Shown here: positions 37,837-47,968 of the stretch, one piece after another
Position numbering within the stretch: position 1 is the first letter of the stretch
Layout: each line of letters opens with the position of its first letter
Virus record (IMG/VR): IMGVR_UViG_3300009106_000003
Coordinates: 1 to 48,049 of that record
Source: a virus
DNA: 48,049 nt
Strand: one strand, 5' to 3'
Notes under the pieces: generated by a model
The model's database searches: none
Seen by the model: only the letters and a program-made list of their open reading frames with translations
What the model was told of the DNA's origin: nothing
Made by a program: the position numbers and the translations under genes

Positions 37837-40800
37837 TATGGTTTCGCCTTAATCTTTTGCTTGCGTGCTAAGAATTGGTATATTTCGCCTTCATTAATGT
37901 CTTCAGCCGTAAACGGATTAGATGGATTCGCCTTATTCCAGTTTTTGATAGTCCCATAAGCAGACTTGTGTTTGCCTTCAAGCATAGCCTCAAATATGTT
38001 TGTCCTTACCCTACCCTTGCGTACTGAAATTCTTTTTTCTTTTTGCCCGGGCGTTTCAGTTCGTTTAGCTACTTGACGTGCAAACCCACCGAATACTGGT
38101 GCAAATTCTTTTATGCTTCTACTGATAGCATCTTTACCTACACCGAATGTATCAATATTGTAAGCTAATCCTCGTAACCCTTTATACATTTGTTCCAAAT
38201 CTGAAAGGAATACTGGATTAATTGCGAACTTCACAGCAGACAATTTATCTTCCGCATCTAATATATCAGAAAAGAATCCAAGAGAACCAACCATAGCCCA
38301 CTTATCAACCAAAGCGTCTATTCCTTCCCTGTGCTCTCTGTATACATCTTCACCCGACATAAACTTCATCAACCAATCTTTAGCAGATATAACAAATTCA
38401 GCACCAAGCAAACCACCAGCGGCCATTCTTAATGGTACAAGAAGATTTCCGCCAGCAATTTCTCTCTTCATTAAATCCTTAACATATTTAGCTTGCCTAA
38501 AACCGAATCGTTTAAATATAAACAAAGGTCTGAATCTTGGGTCGTTAAAGATTAATGGGTCTTTCAATACATCCTTTTGAAGCTGTGATTCTTTGGCGAA
38601 TCTGAACATGGCGTGTTCTACATCGGATTCTGATAGTTTCTTTTTAAAATCTTTTACACCTAATCGTCTAAGATTATTTTTAGCCCACTCTCTTCTAGAA
38701 CCTATACTAGAAGTATTAGCAATCTTATGCAAGTCCCTTACATATATTTCAGCCGTAGAAGCAGCTAACATTTGGTTAAGTGCGTTGATACCCTTGAATC
38801 CAGACACCTTAGCGAGCAAGGAAGCAACATTGCTCATCCTATTGGCTTTATCTGTTTTAATCCTTTTTATCGCTTCGGAAAGACTTTTCCCACTAGACAA
38901 TCTAATATCAGTACCCATCATAATATCTAATAAATTATAATGAGTAGCACCTGACTTTCTAATCCTTTTTCGAACTTCTTTATCAGTTGCCAACACCCAA
39001 GCGCCCTTTAAGAATCTCCAATATCCCGCTTCAGCAGCAGTTGAAATAGTGAACTGGGTAACGTTGGGGATAGTTGCAAAGCCAAGAGCAATCTTTGTAG
39101 ACATTTCAAATGCCATCAAATCATGCATAAACTTTTTATTTTTAGGAGAAAAGTTCTTAGCAGGGTCAATTTCAATCAAGCCAGTAAAGGAGGAAAAGAT
39201 TTGACTTAAAAGTCTTGCGCCTTCAGGGTCTTTCGACGCTAGTGATTTTATCTTAGCGTGAGCTTTTGTGCCCTTTTCACCCCATTGTTCCGCAAAGGCA
39301 GTCCTTCTTGATAGCTTCATATTATATCTAGCAAGAACCTCGCCGGCATCCCTTTCAAAGAATTCGGATGGCAAGTCTTTAATCCTTGACTTTTCTATAT
39401 TACCAAAAGGAGAATACATTTCACGGTGGATATCGTCAGCCAATGCATCCATAGCTTCTTTATATGTCATACCCTTCTTGGTCAACCTATTGAACGCTAG
39501 CTTTGTTTGTGGTGAAAATTCTGTATCCACAGAAGCCTTAATAAGCCTATCCAAAGATTGAACATCTTCCGGGTTGGGATTCTTACCAAGTAATGCCCGG
39601 TGCTTTTCTTTTATACTTGAAATATCGTTATATATAATTTCAGCAACTTCAGTCTTCCACATTCTTGGGAAGTAATTCTCCACATAGTCGGCTACCTTAA
39701 TACCCGCCTTTTCAGCTGTTCTAAACATTTCATTTAGTATTGGTCTAATCTTTTTAGCAATCTTCTTAGCTTCGGGTGTTATCTTCCTTCCTTCTGCTTC
39801 TTGAGGTGCTAGTGCATCTGCTACTTGTTGACGAAGTTTCTTACTTTTGATACCATGAAGACCGCTTTCAACGTTCATCTTTTCATTGAAAGTACCAAAT
39901 AATTCCTTTGCCCTAGCATCTGCTATTTGTATTTCACCGGTTAGAATCTTACCTTCGGGGCTTTTCTTAGCATTAGTTTCAGCTGCGAATAATGGCTTAA
40001 CCCACTTTTCAGGGAAAACCCTTTCCACTATGTTCTTCTTGGGTTGATAGTCTATAAACTTTTCCCCATATTCCTTCTTTAGCTTACCCAAATCTCTTTC
40101 GTATTGCAATTGCTTTCTATATTTAAACAATTGTTTTGCGCTAAAGTCTTTAAGTGAAATTCTTTCGCTAGTCTTGTCGCCAGTTATTAATCTTTTGTTC
40201 GATTGTGAAATTTCATCTTTTACTTTTAATTCTCTTTCAAGTCCCTTAATTTGACCTATTCTAGAAGATCGAATCTTTGCTTCGGCAAGAGGCTTTGTTC
40301 CTACTTCGTAGAATTTAAAGAAATTTCCCTTTTGAACTTTAAATACATTATCGCTCTTAACATCTTGTACTACAAAAAATCTTTTGCCATCGACTTCCTC
40401 GTCTCGCAGTATTTTAACTGTTTTCTTCTTACCTTTTTTAGATGTCCAAACTTCACGTTCAAGCTTTTCAGCTTGTCGTATTTCAAGTTCAACCTTCGCA
40501 AGTGCCTCTGCTTTTTCGGGTGCAATCTTCTTGGGTTCGAGTTGTCTTTGGAATGGGGCTTGTCCCTTAGCTACCCGACCAACAGCTTTGGCACCTTCTT
40601 TAACTACCTTGGGAGCTGCTTTAGCGCCTTTCATACCAAGTATAACACCCGCAGAATGAACATAAGACATAGGGTCGAATGGGTCTTCACCTTCTAACAA
40701 AGCTCCAAGACTTCCAAATGCTAATGTTTCTTGACCAGCCTTAACTATACCGCTAGTCCCTTTCTTTACCGCCCTTCCACCAATACCACCAGTAACCGCA

Positions 40801-41378
40801 CCAAGAACTGCGCTTTTGCCCGCTTGGGTTAATACTTCACCCATATCAACACCTTCTTCTTCAGCCATTTGACGCATAGCTGTTGCTATCCCTGTATACC
40901 CACCAAGTCCGAATGCCCCGGTGGTGGCTCCTTCTGCAACCAATTCCTTCATAGCGGGATTGTTTATAATCTTTTCAGCACCCTTACCCGCTATTTGTTC
41001 AGCAGTGGATTTCTTTACACCCGCCTTAACCATTTGCTTGGTAGCCATTTTCGAAGCATTGAAAACCGCTTTACCAGCCTTAGCGAAGCCTCCAAATGTC
41101 AACCAATCTGTTGGCATTAGAAAGGAAACAATAGACGCACCTATATCTTCCATAACACTTGGGTTATAGTTTTCTATTTCAAAAGGCTTTTCACCGGTAA
41201 GGAGTTTTTGGCTAAGACCTGTAATAGATTCGTTGTACCCAAACTTCACCCAATCGGGTAAAGTATCAAAGATAGAATCGTCATCGACTTCTAAAGGTTC
41301 GACGGCAGAAATCTTAGTTATACTACTTAGCCGATTATTTTGGGATATATCAGTACGTATTTCTGATAATTGTGGCAT
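37836..41378 (-). CDS. Large internal virion / DNA ejection protein
   Basis: The 1180-residue protein is the largest product. The N-terminal 260 residues are Gly/Ala-rich with hydrophobic stretches (SAVLGAVTGGIGGRAV), suited to membrane insertion. Residues 270-430 are basic and helical; the central and C-terminal parts are helical (IADARAKELFGTF, AFEMSTKIALGFATIPNVTQ). Podoviruses carry one very long internal core protein that enters the host envelope with the DNA. No lytic transglycosylase or peptidase motif was found. Neighbouring internal-type proteins agree. Confidence 0.7.
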   Translation of the reverse strand: MPQLSEIRTDISQNNRLSSITKISAVEPLEVDDDSIFDTLPDWVKFGYNESITGLSQKLLTGEKPFEIENYNPSVMEDIGASIVSFLMPTDWLTFGGFAKAGKAVFNASKMATKQMVKAGVKKSTAEQIAGKGAEKIINNPAMKELVAEGATTGAFGLGGYTGIATAMRQMAEEEGVDMGEVLTQAGKSAVLGAVTGGIGGRAVKKGTSGIVKAGQETLAFGSLGALLEGEDPFDPMSYVHSAGVILGMKGAKAAPKVVKEGAKAVGRVAKGQAPFQRQLEPKKIAPEKAEALAKVELEIRQAEKLEREVWTSKKGKKKTVKILRDEEVDGKRFFVVQDVKSDNVFKVQKGNFFKFYEVGTKPLAEAKIRSSRIGQIKGLERELKVKDEISQSNKRLITGDKTSERISLKDFSAKQLFKYRKQLQYERDLGKLKKEYGEKFIDYQPKKNIVERVFPEKWVKPLFAAETNAKKSPEGKILTGEIQIADARAKELFGTFNEKMNVESGLHGIKSKKLRQQVADALAPQEAEGRKITPEAKKIAKKIRPILNEMFRTAEKAGIKVADYVENYFPRMWKTEVAEIIYNDISSIKEKHRALLGKNPNPEDVQSLDRLIKASVDTEFSPQTKLAFNRLTKKGMTYKEAMDALADDIHREMYSPFGNIEKSRIKDLPSEFFERDAGEVLARYNMKLSRRTAFAEQWGEKGTKAHAKIKSLASKDPEGARLLSQIFSSFTGLIEIDPAKNFSPKNKKFMHDLMAFEMSTKIALGFATIPNVTQFTISTAAEAGYWRFLKGAWVLATDKEVRKRIRKSGATHYNLLDIMMGTDIRLSSGKSLSEAIKRIKTDKANRMSNVASLLAKVSGFKGINALNQMLAASTAEIYVRDLHKIANTSSIGSRREWAKNNLRRLGVKDFKKKLSESDVEHAMFRFAKESQLQKDVLKDPLIFNDPRFRPLFIFKRFGFRQAKYVKDLMKREIAGGNLLVPLRMAAGGLLGAEFVISAKDWLMKFMSGEDVYREHREGIDALVDKWAMVGSLGFFSDILDAEDKLSAVKFAINPVFLSDLEQMYKGLRGLAYNIDTFGVGKDAISRSIKEFAPVFGGFARQVAKRTETPGQKEKRISVRKGRVRTNIFEAMLEGKHKSAYGTIKNWNKANPSNPFTAEDINEGEIYQFLARKQKIKAKP

Positions 41379-41384
41379 ATATAC

Positions 41385-42416
41385 CTATCGTTGTCCAATA
41401 GACCTTAGAAGTAAATCTAACCCACCAACGCCAAGACCTCTTCTAAGTTCTGCCTTTTCAGCCTTTCGTTTTCCTCTTTTAAGTCTATGATATTCTTGAA
41501 GAGATAATTCTCTAATCTCCGGGTCTACCCCAGACTCTGTGGTGATGTAATAAACTTTTTTACCGTTGCGTTTTCCAACGCCTATTTCCCCTTCTGGTAT
41601 TATCGTACCAACCGTTACTTTTTCCCCGTCTTCTTTTGTTCCAACTTCTGCAGGCTTTTTGCCAAACAATCCTCTAAGCTCGTTTTGATATCCTTCAATT
41701 TCAGTTTTGATTGCAGCATTAGCTTCGGTAGCGCCCGGCAACATACGTTTGTAGGCTTCTTTGATTTCTTGCGTTATGAACGAAGCTTCTATTTGATCTT
41801 CTGGGGATAGCGTATTTGGTGCGTCTTCAACCAATCCGAGAGCACCGTCATAATCACCCATTTCAATCTTTTTACCAAATAACGCCTTAGCTCTTTTATT
41901 TATAAGAAAGTCGGACAAACCGGACAAAGTTTGAGCTTGATCGACATTCATTTGCGCTATAGCCCTTTTGTCGCTCAACGCTTGCGCACCACGCCCGGTC
42001 TTCAGGGTCAGATCTTTAGTTAACTCAAGGTATTCCGTGGGAGACCTTCCTTCAAAAGTCCCTAATATATATTCGTCATCTTCAGCTCTATCTTTCTCGC
42101 GATTAATCCTCTTTTGTTCTTCAAACATATCCGATCTTAGTGATTGTTCTGATATTTTCATTCGACGATTAAATTCAGATTCTATCGCCATATCCTTTCG
42201 GGCTAAGTCAGCTTCTTGTTGGCGCTGTATCCTGTCTAAGCGATTTTGTTCTTCCCGGAAAGATATTTCTTCCATCACCACACGTTCTCTAGACTCTCGA
42301 GCTTCCATTTCCATGCGCTCTCTAGATTCTCGCGACAATTGACCTTCTATAAACCTAGGAACAGTTTCGCTAAGAAGCCTATTTAATGGTGATTCAAATG
42401 TAAATCCGTTTGGCAT
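41385..42416 (-). CDS. Coiled-coil internal virion protein
   Basis: The 343-residue protein is extremely helical and charged: residues 20-110 are a continuous Arg/Glu coiled coil (ESRERMEMEARESRERVVME). Later there is a short globular part with GKRNGKKVYYITTESG. Location between internal virion candidates suggests an inner-core or ejection protein. Confidence 0.6.
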   Translation of the reverse strand: MPNGFTFESPLNRLLSETVPRFIEGQLSRESRERMEMEARESRERVVMEEISFREEQNRLDRIQRQQEADLARKDMAIESEFNRRMKISEQSLRSDMFEEQKRINREKDRAEDDEYILGTFEGRSPTEYLELTKDLTLKTGRGAQALSDKRAIAQMNVDQAQTLSGLSDFLINKRAKALFGKKIEMGDYDGALGLVEDAPNTLSPEDQIEASFITQEIKEAYKRMLPGATEANAAIKTEIEGYQNELRGLFGKKPAEVGTKEDGEKVTVGTIIPEGEIGVGKRNGKKVYYITTESGVDPEIRELSLQEYHRLKRGKRKAEKAELRRGLGVGGLDLLLRSIGQR

Positions 42417-42433
42417 ATTTTCTCCTTATAATT

Positions 42434-43138
42434 CTAAAATCCCGGCGTAGAGTCTGACTTGTGAAGTTCATATTTCCCGGTATTGGTGTCCCACTTATAT
42501 AAAAATCCGCCAACATTTATCATATCCCCTGAAAATTGACTTGGGACACTTTCAAATTCTTGCGGGATGGCTTCCCTTGAATCGACAGGAGGCGTCCCGC
42601 CATCTCCCGGGTCAAGCGCTACAAACTGAGAGCCAAGTTGTGTCAATCTTGAAATATAATCTCCAAGTAAACCTTGAGTTTGGCCTATTCTAGCTTCAAC
42701 TTGTTGTTGAACACCAGCCAAGCCCCTTGTTCTAGCTTGCTTTAAACCGCCAAATTGTCTTTGGGCAGATTCGCCTAACAATCCTATAGAACGTTGTTGT
42801 GCACCGAAACCGGCAAACCCACCGGTTTGTTGTCTAGCGCCCGCCAATTGGCTTTTCAACCCGGAACGCAAAGAAGCCAATCCAGTCCCAAATTGCTCTT
42901 GTATAAATCCTCTTTGTTCTTGCCCGAATTCACCAATAGAAGAAAGCAATTCTTTTATTTTTTCCGGCTGAAACTTCATTATATCGGCAAATCTAGAAAA
43001 GCCTTCCAAACCTTTCCCTTTAAGCCCTAATTGTTGGGCAAACGCAGAAGCACCACCTTCCTCGAAAAATGATTTATCTACGCCACTTCTTTCTATTAAT
43101 TCTTGTAATGATGGTATATTTCCGTAATGACTTGGCAT
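42434..43138 (-). CDS. Internal virion protein candidate
   Basis: The 234-residue protein is Gly/Gln/Ala-rich and helical (LKSQLAGARQQTGGFAGFGA), with a more beta-like C-terminal 50 residues ending GFLYKWDTNTGKYELHK. Composition is like small ejection proteins of podoviruses. One-base overlap with the upstream gene. Confidence 0.6.
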   Translation of the reverse strand: MPSHYGNIPSLQELIERSGVDKSFFEEGGASAFAQQLGLKGKGLEGFSRFADIMKFQPEKIKELLSSIGEFGQEQRGFIQEQFGTGLASLRSGLKSQLAGARQQTGGFAGFGAQQRSIGLLGESAQRQFGGLKQARTRGLAGVQQQVEARIGQTQGLLGDYISRLTQLGSQFVALDPGDGGTPPVDSREAIPQEFESVPSQFSGDMINVGGFLYKWDTNTGKYELHKSDSTPGF

Positions 43139-43998
43139 TATCTTTGTCCTCCTGCATCAAAAAATTGACCAAAACCTTGCCCGGGCAAATCAATCCCACC
43201 CAAGAAATCTCCAAAACTAATACTTCTGTCGGGGAACATTTCTTTGTACGCATCCCTTACTTCGCCCATATAGTCCGGGAACATAGCTATACCAAGGTCT
43301 TCATCAAGTTTTTTACCCAAAATGTTTGCTACTGTTCTAGTTGAATCAACTCCCACGCCCTTTGCTAGAAGCTTGGCCTTATCAGCTTTCTTCATGGCTT
43401 TATACCCCTTTAGCAAGCCGAGTGTCTTACCTTCGGGGTCTGTGCTTCTGGCGAATTTTCCCAAATCTGTCTTGGCAAAGGCAAAGGCGGATAAAGCATC
43501 AGATAAAGTGTCGGATAGTATTAATTGGTCAAACTGTTTATCAGATTCACGTAAAAATCTATTTAAATCTTCTCTTTGCGACCCTATGTCTTTCCTCCAG
43601 CCGGAATGGAACATACCGCCTTCCAATTGACTTTTAACCCTCCCTAGGCGTCTCTTGCGTTTTTCAATCCCTTTGGCGCTTATAGAGTATCTAGAACCCA
43701 CTTCTTGACCGGCAAGGCTCCCAAGCCCAGCACCAATAGCTGTACCAATAGGCCCAAGCCCAAGTGTTAGCAAGCCACCAGCTATCGAACCAAAAAGCCT
43801 GCCCCTTCCTCGTCTTCCTTCGCGCTTCCTAGCGGATTCTACTTCTTCCTTTCTTCTCTCTTCCATCCTTCGAATTTCATCCTCTAAAGCCCTTTGTTCT
43901 TCGAATCCTGTTTTTGTTAGTTGCAATCCAGCTAATCCACCCAAAGCTTGTTGAGCCGATCTAGCAGCTGCTAATTGCGATAAAAATCCATTTGCCAT
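43138..43998 (-). CDS. Internal virion protein with glycine-rich hydrophobic segment
   Basis: The protein has 286 residues. Residues 35-70 are charged helix, 70-100 a Gly-rich membrane-like stretch (GGLLTLGLGPIGTAIGAGLG), and the remainder helical. Such a Gly zipper segment is common in phage proteins that pass into the host membrane during genome ejection. Position after the nozzle-like gene fits. Confidence 0.6.
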   Translation of the reverse strand: MANGFLSQLAAARSAQQALGGLAGLQLTKTGFEEQRALEDEIRRMEERRKEEVESARKREGRRGRGRLFGSIAGGLLTLGLGPIGTAIGAGLGSLAGQEVGSRYSISAKGIEKRKRRLGRVKSQLEGGMFHSGWRKDIGSQREDLNRFLRESDKQFDQLILSDTLSDALSAFAFAKTDLGKFARSTDPEGKTLGLLKGYKAMKKADKAKLLAKGVGVDSTRTVANILGKKLDEDLGIAMFPDYMGEVRDAYKEMFPDRSISFGDFLGGIDLPGQGFGQFFDAGGQR

Positions 43999-44007
43999 TT
44001 TATTTTC

Positions 44008-44034
44008 CTATTCTCCTATTATCCAAGTTGGCAT
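44008..44034 (-). CDS. Possible 8-codon leader
   Basis: An AAGGAG site followed by a start codon gives MPTWIIGE and a stop, all within the 49-base gap between genes. The ribosome binding site is real-looking but the peptide is too short to judge. It could tune translation of the following gene. Confidence 0.2.
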   Translation of the reverse strand: MPTWIIGE

Positions 44035-44047
44035 ACCAGTCTCCTTA

Positions 44048-44242
44048 TTATGTTATTCTGGTGAATTCTAGATAGTACCAAGCTCCCAGTTCTTTTCTAT
44101 AAAGCCTAAGCTTGCCATCTGGTGTTTTTACCAATCTTTCTTCCCCATCATTTCCCGAGGATTTTGCTGGATAACTCTTTTGTAACTTTGTTTTAACCCC
44201 TTTAGAGTTATATAAAAATCTTTTTTCCCTATCAATAGCCAT
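44048..44242 (-). CDS. Small basic tail-associated protein
   Basis: The 64-residue protein MAIDREKRFLYNSKGVKTKL has a C-terminal beta strand set (GKLRLYRKELGAWYYLEF). It overlaps the nozzle-like gene by one base. Found between tail and internal virion genes, so a virion or assembly role is likely. Confidence 0.55.
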   Translation of the reverse strand: MAIDREKRFLYNSKGVKTKLQKSYPAKSSGNDGEERLVKTPDGKLRLYRKELGAWYYLEFTRIT

Positions 44243-46815
44243 TATGTAACTCTTTTATGTATAGGTTTATATTCAACTGAAACTCTATTTACTATATGTG
44301 TATCAACTTGATTAAATTTAAGTTGAAGCTGTAAAGATGCTACAGATAATGGACTACTAAATGTAAATCTCTTCACATCTAAGTCATCGCTAGTGCTTTC
44401 AAGTTGTACGCTTGATAAATTAGTACCTATAAAACTAGCACTACTATTCCCAGACGAATCGGTACTTCTATAAAGCAATCCATCGCTTGTAATATTAGTA
44501 CCTGTAGCGTATTCAACTGTCACTCCATATATTTTCTTAACAACATCAGGTAATCCAAAGTCATCATTTTTAAATTGCATTAAAGTTGTAGTAACATTTG
44601 ACTCTCCATCGTAAGTTTCTATTTCATCTAGGTTAGCCCCTAAGGCTACATTATTTTTGTAGTCAATTATAGGATTCGTAAGTGTAGGGTTAGAACCTGC
44701 AAGACCTGTATTTCTAGTAAAGCTTTGTGTATTAAAACTGTACATATAGCCTTGCGTACTTTGAGTAGATATCCCAGAACAGTCTTTTATTATCGCCAAA
44801 TGTTTATGAGTGGGCTCGTAAAAAAGCATAGTTTCATTAGCACGAAAGGTCAGCGTTTGATTAACCTTCGACCCTCCAGTTGTGCTGGCTGATAATTCAA
44901 ATGTGGTCGCATTTGTAACAGAAGAAACAGTTGCCCCCTCTGGTATACCACTGCCACTTACAAGCATACCCGGAATCACTCTAACCGTACTATCCATTGT
45001 TATGGTGGGGTCGTTATTGTAATCGCAAGTATCGTCTACAAACGACTGGGCATAGAAAGACGGAGAAAACAATTCTTTCCATTCTGATTCTTTAATTTTT
45101 GTTTGTAAGTTTCTTATTTGACTCCCATCGTAAAAAAATAATCCATTTGGATTAGCCCAAGCAATTCCAAAATCAGTTTTAGCAACAGCTACGTGAGACA
45201 ATATACCCATATTTTTATGTTCAGATTCCAAAAACCATTGGGTATCAGAGCCACCACCTATATTAATAATATAAAGAGTTTTCTCTTTAAAAGCAAGAAT
45301 CCTATCTGCAAAAGCTTCTAGCCTAACAAATTCCTCTCCGTCGTTAACACCTATATCTAAAAAGTTAAACGGTGGGAATGTTTGAAATTTATTAAGTTGA
45401 CTGTAGCGTATTTGGTCTCCCTTATTCTGTAAGTTGCCACCACCTGTTGTGTATTTCACATTAGCTACAAATACCCTACGATTTGTTACTACGCTTGTTT
45501 GATATTTTTCTCCAGTTGCTCCTATAGAATTAAATGCGCTATCGGGAGCATAGCCATTTATAGACTCATATGTTTCTATGCCAAGAGATTCATTAACAAA
45601 ACTCGTTGAAAGGTAAGAATTAGAAGTCCCACCAATATTACTTTGCCAGTAAGTATAGTCACCATCAAGGCTAGATCGCGAACCCCCGGGGCTTGCACCT
45701 CCCTTAAAACTTATATCTCCAAACAATACCCAAGCATCATCACTATCTTTAATTTTACAATAAATTCTTCCCCCTACTATATTTAAGGGAAAGCCAGTTC
45801 CATCGTTATTCTCTACAAGGTAAACTGCACACGTTACTTTATCATTTGCGGCAACTGTCACATCCCCATCAATTTGCCTCATTAAAGATTCTTGATTTCC
45901 ATCATATACAAAAGTTGTCGCAAACTCATAAGTGCCAGCTGACCATGCCCCTCCACTAGCAACTGTAAAATCAAGATTAAAACCACTTGCCAAGGGTGGA
46001 TAAATATAATAAGCTGCGCTATCCGTCCACAATGAGCCACCAGCTGGCATAGTTAATTGCGTATTGCTAGCACGATTGGTGATTAACTCAGTATCTGCTC
46101 CACCTCTTACTCCCCAATAAGTTCCCTTATCCAGTTCGGTGTTAAAATCTTCAAACGCGTCTGAGTCAGCAGCAATAAGTGTAGTACTATTATTCCCAGA
46201 GCCTGCGGTTGTACCGCCCACTTGGTCTCCACAAATCCCTGCGGTTGGTGGGCTTAATTTTGTGTCATAAGATACCCAACCTGCATTATATGCGACCATA
46301 ATTGGAGAGCCCCCAGAGCCTTGCCATTTATTCTCTGATTTTCTATAGTTATAACTCTTAATACTTGTAGATACATTAGCAAGATTGGTATCGCAAACAG
46401 TTACTGTCCCATCGGTTATGTGATATATAACTTGTGCTTGATTTTCTCCAGTATTTGCCCCCAAACTTATATCGTTAGTATCCCAAGCGACACCATCTAA
46501 AATATGGATTACAGCGTTGCCGCTACCATCATCAGCATCAGCAAGAAAAGTTCTTGTTGTAGCTTTATTTACACCCCCAGAGCTAAAATCAAACGAAGCT
46601 TGAAATAAGCCATACCCGGGTTGAGATGCAGTTATACTAGGAGCAACATAATCAGTAGTATTGTCTTCGAAATAACTACCATTTTTAATTAAACCGAACT
46701 CATCGAATATTACATTTTCAGCATAGGCTAATTCATTATCTGCAATAGACCTTGAATTGGTCTTAGTATTTAAGCCACCATCAAATCTTGTGTATGTTTT
46801 AAATTGCTTTGGCAT
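44242..46815 (-). CDS. Tail nozzle-like beta-propeller protein
   Basis: The 857-residue protein starts FKTYTRFDGGLNTKTNSRSI, a pattern typical of podovirus tail proteins (nozzle or stabilisation class), and is beta-rich throughout with repeated VxxxYDGxQ and WxSY strands, consistent with a propeller forming the tail tube. Around residues 590-652 an extra module (VIPGMLVSGSGIPEGATVSS) resembles small repeat domains inserted in phage structural proteins. It would close the neck and deliver the internal proteins encoded downstream. Confidence 0.6.
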   Translation of the reverse strand: MPKQFKTYTRFDGGLNTKTNSRSIADNELAYAENVIFDEFGLIKNGSYFEDNTTDYVAPSITASQPGYGLFQASFDFSSGGVNKATTRTFLADADDGSGNAVIHILDGVAWDTNDISLGANTGENQAQVIYHITDGTVTVCDTNLANVSTSIKSYNYRKSENKWQGSGGSPIMVAYNAGWVSYDTKLSPPTAGICGDQVGGTTAGSGNNSTTLIAADSDAFEDFNTELDKGTYWGVRGGADTELITNRASNTQLTMPAGGSLWTDSAAYYIYPPLASGFNLDFTVASGGAWSAGTYEFATTFVYDGNQESLMRQIDGDVTVAANDKVTCAVYLVENNDGTGFPLNIVGGRIYCKIKDSDDAWVLFGDISFKGGASPGGSRSSLDGDYTYWQSNIGGTSNSYLSTSFVNESLGIETYESINGYAPDSAFNSIGATGEKYQTSVVTNRRVFVANVKYTTGGGNLQNKGDQIRYSQLNKFQTFPPFNFLDIGVNDGEEFVRLEAFADRILAFKEKTLYIINIGGGSDTQWFLESEHKNMGILSHVAVAKTDFGIAWANPNGLFFYDGSQIRNLQTKIKESEWKELFSPSFYAQSFVDDTCDYNNDPTITMDSTVRVIPGMLVSGSGIPEGATVSSVTNATTFELSASTTGGSKVNQTLTFRANETMLFYEPTHKHLAIIKDCSGISTQSTQGYMYSFNTQSFTRNTGLAGSNPTLTNPIIDYKNNVALGANLDEIETYDGESNVTTTLMQFKNDDFGLPDVVKKIYGVTVEYATGTNITSDGLLYRSTDSSGNSSASFIGTNLSSVQLESTSDDLDVKRFTFSSPLSVASLQLQLKFNQVDTHIVNRVSVEYKPIHKRVT

Positions 46816-47210
46816 TATTTTTTAATTTCAAAATGTACCAAATCGTCAAACTTATTATCTTTTGTTTGGGTGTCCATATCCCAATCTCCGCCCCATCTTA
46901 TCTTCAACCCCATCTTAGAGGCTATCCCAAGAACGTATCCACCAAAATAGTGGAATCTATCCCTATCTTTCCAATCTATTGGGTACGGCGCAACATCCAC
47001 AGCAACACTCGGGCTTTTATTGTGTTTACCATTAGGGAACTTGACTTTACTATTGCCCCTATTAAACGCAGCATCCTGCTTTTCCTTTCCCCTATGGCCT
47101 TCAATAATTGTACAGTCAAATCCCTTGACTACCTCATTGAAAAGCCCAACAAGTCTTTTATCACAAGTATTAAGTTTAGACCTGCTTTTGGTACTAAACC
47201 TAGGCATCAT
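46815..47210 (-). CDS. Endolysin, M15-type L,D/L-Ala-D-Glu peptidase
   Basis: The 131-residue protein has IIEGHRGKEKQDAAFN, KHNKSPSVAVDVAP and the C-terminal WGGDWDMD ... DLVHFEI, the zinc-binding His/Asp/His pattern of peptidase family M15 (D-Ala-D-Ala carboxypeptidase / endolysin group). It should cut peptidoglycan cross-link peptides late in infection. It lacks a signal peptide, so a holin is needed, and membrane proteins are encoded immediately upstream. It starts at ATG 47210 (or 47207) overlapping the previous gene. Confidence 0.85.
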   Translation of the reverse strand: MMPRFSTKSRSKLNTCDKRLVGLFNEVVKGFDCTIIEGHRGKEKQDAAFNRGNSKVKFPNGKHNKSPSVAVDVAPYPIDWKDRDRFHYFGGYVLGIASKMGLKIRWGGDWDMDTQTKDNKFDDLVHFEIKK

Positions 47211-47439
47211 CTACCTTCTTTTTAAATTCGGCAAACCAGACATCATCAAGCTTATTCTTGGTTGATTTGACAAGTTTACCAACCATCTGCACAGCAATCT
47301 TCTTTAAGACTTTTTCACTGACCATTGTCTTAACTCCGGTCAAAACAAGTCCTCGTACAAATGGTATATAAAGAGCTCCACCAACTACGGCTACTCCTCC
47401 AACTACACTTGTCCAATTACTTTGAATCCATTCAATCAT
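47200..47439 (-). CDS. Membrane protein of lysis cassette
   Basis: From ATG 47439 (GAGG nearby; ATGA overlap with the upstream stop) it has 79 residues. A hydrophobic segment (SVVGGVAVVGGALYIPFVRG) is followed by a basic amphipathic helix. It is directly upstream of the endolysin and overlaps it, so a holin or holin-partner role is likely. An upstream in-frame ATG at 47502 is less likely. Confidence 0.6.
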   Translation of the reverse strand: MIEWIQSNWTSVVGGVAVVGGALYIPFVRGLVLTGVKTMVSEKVLKKIAVQMVGKLVKSTKNKLDDVWFAEFKKKVDDA

Positions 47440-47666
47440 ATTACTAACCTCATTATTAATGTTACTACTATTGGGATAACGAATACCATCGCTGCTCCCC
47501 AAGTTTTAATTATGGTAACGTTACTCTCATTCTTTTCAACTTTACCGTTAAGTTTTTCAAGGTGTCTATCAATTCTTTGCAACGATTTAAAAATACTTAT
47601 CTGACGCTCATTGAGCTTGACCAGCATTGCTGTGGTTTCTGTTCTATATTCATTTACGTCTTTCAT
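47436..47666 (-). CDS. XhlA-like membrane protein
   Basis: The 76-residue protein has an N-terminal coiled coil (IFKSLQRIDRHLEKLNGKVE) and a C-terminal transmembrane helix (MVFVIPIVVTLIMRLVI). This layout matches haemolysin XhlA-like proteins associated with phage lysis. ATGA overlaps on both sides link it to its neighbours. Confidence 0.6.
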   Translation of the reverse strand: MKDVNEYRTETTAMLVKLNERQISIFKSLQRIDRHLEKLNGKVEKNESNVTIIKTWGAAMVFVIPIVVTLIMRLVI

Positions 47667-47968
47667 ATCTCCTTACCATTTATTCTGCCTTTAAGATATG
47701 CTAAATCATCTGTAACATCATTAAGTTCACGAACAATATCTTCTCTGTGTCGCTGAGAAGTTTCATCAGAACGATTCCATCTGTCAAGCATCTTCAATAC
47801 TATACTTTCTACGTTATTCATTTTAGTTTCAGACTTGGCAATTGCCTGTCTAATCTTATCTAAATCTTCATTCTGCAGTTTCTGGCTTTTCATCAGATTC
47901 ATAATCAGCATTACAAAAAGACTAACTATTACACCTATCGCACCATACTCGGCATATGTTTCAATCAT
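47663..47968 (-). CDS. Membrane-anchored coiled-coil protein, holin candidate
   Basis: The 101-residue protein has one N-terminal membrane helix (GAIGVIVSLFVMLIMNLM) and a long coiled coil ending in NGKEI. It is one of three consecutive membrane proteins before the endolysin. A spanin is less likely, as there is no lipobox. Which of the three is the holin cannot be decided by sequence. Confidence 0.55.
   Translation of the reverse strand: MIETYAEYGAIGVIVSLFVMLIMNLMKSQKLQNEDLDKIRQAIAKSETKMNNVESIVLKMLDRWNRSDETSQRHREDIVRELNDVTDDLAYLKGRINGKEI

Noticed and set aside
37836-41378. 1180-residue protein as tape measure protein
   Set aside because: Its place after the nozzle-like gene and beside other internal-type proteins, and the absence of tail-tube genes, favour an ejection protein of a short-tailed phage.
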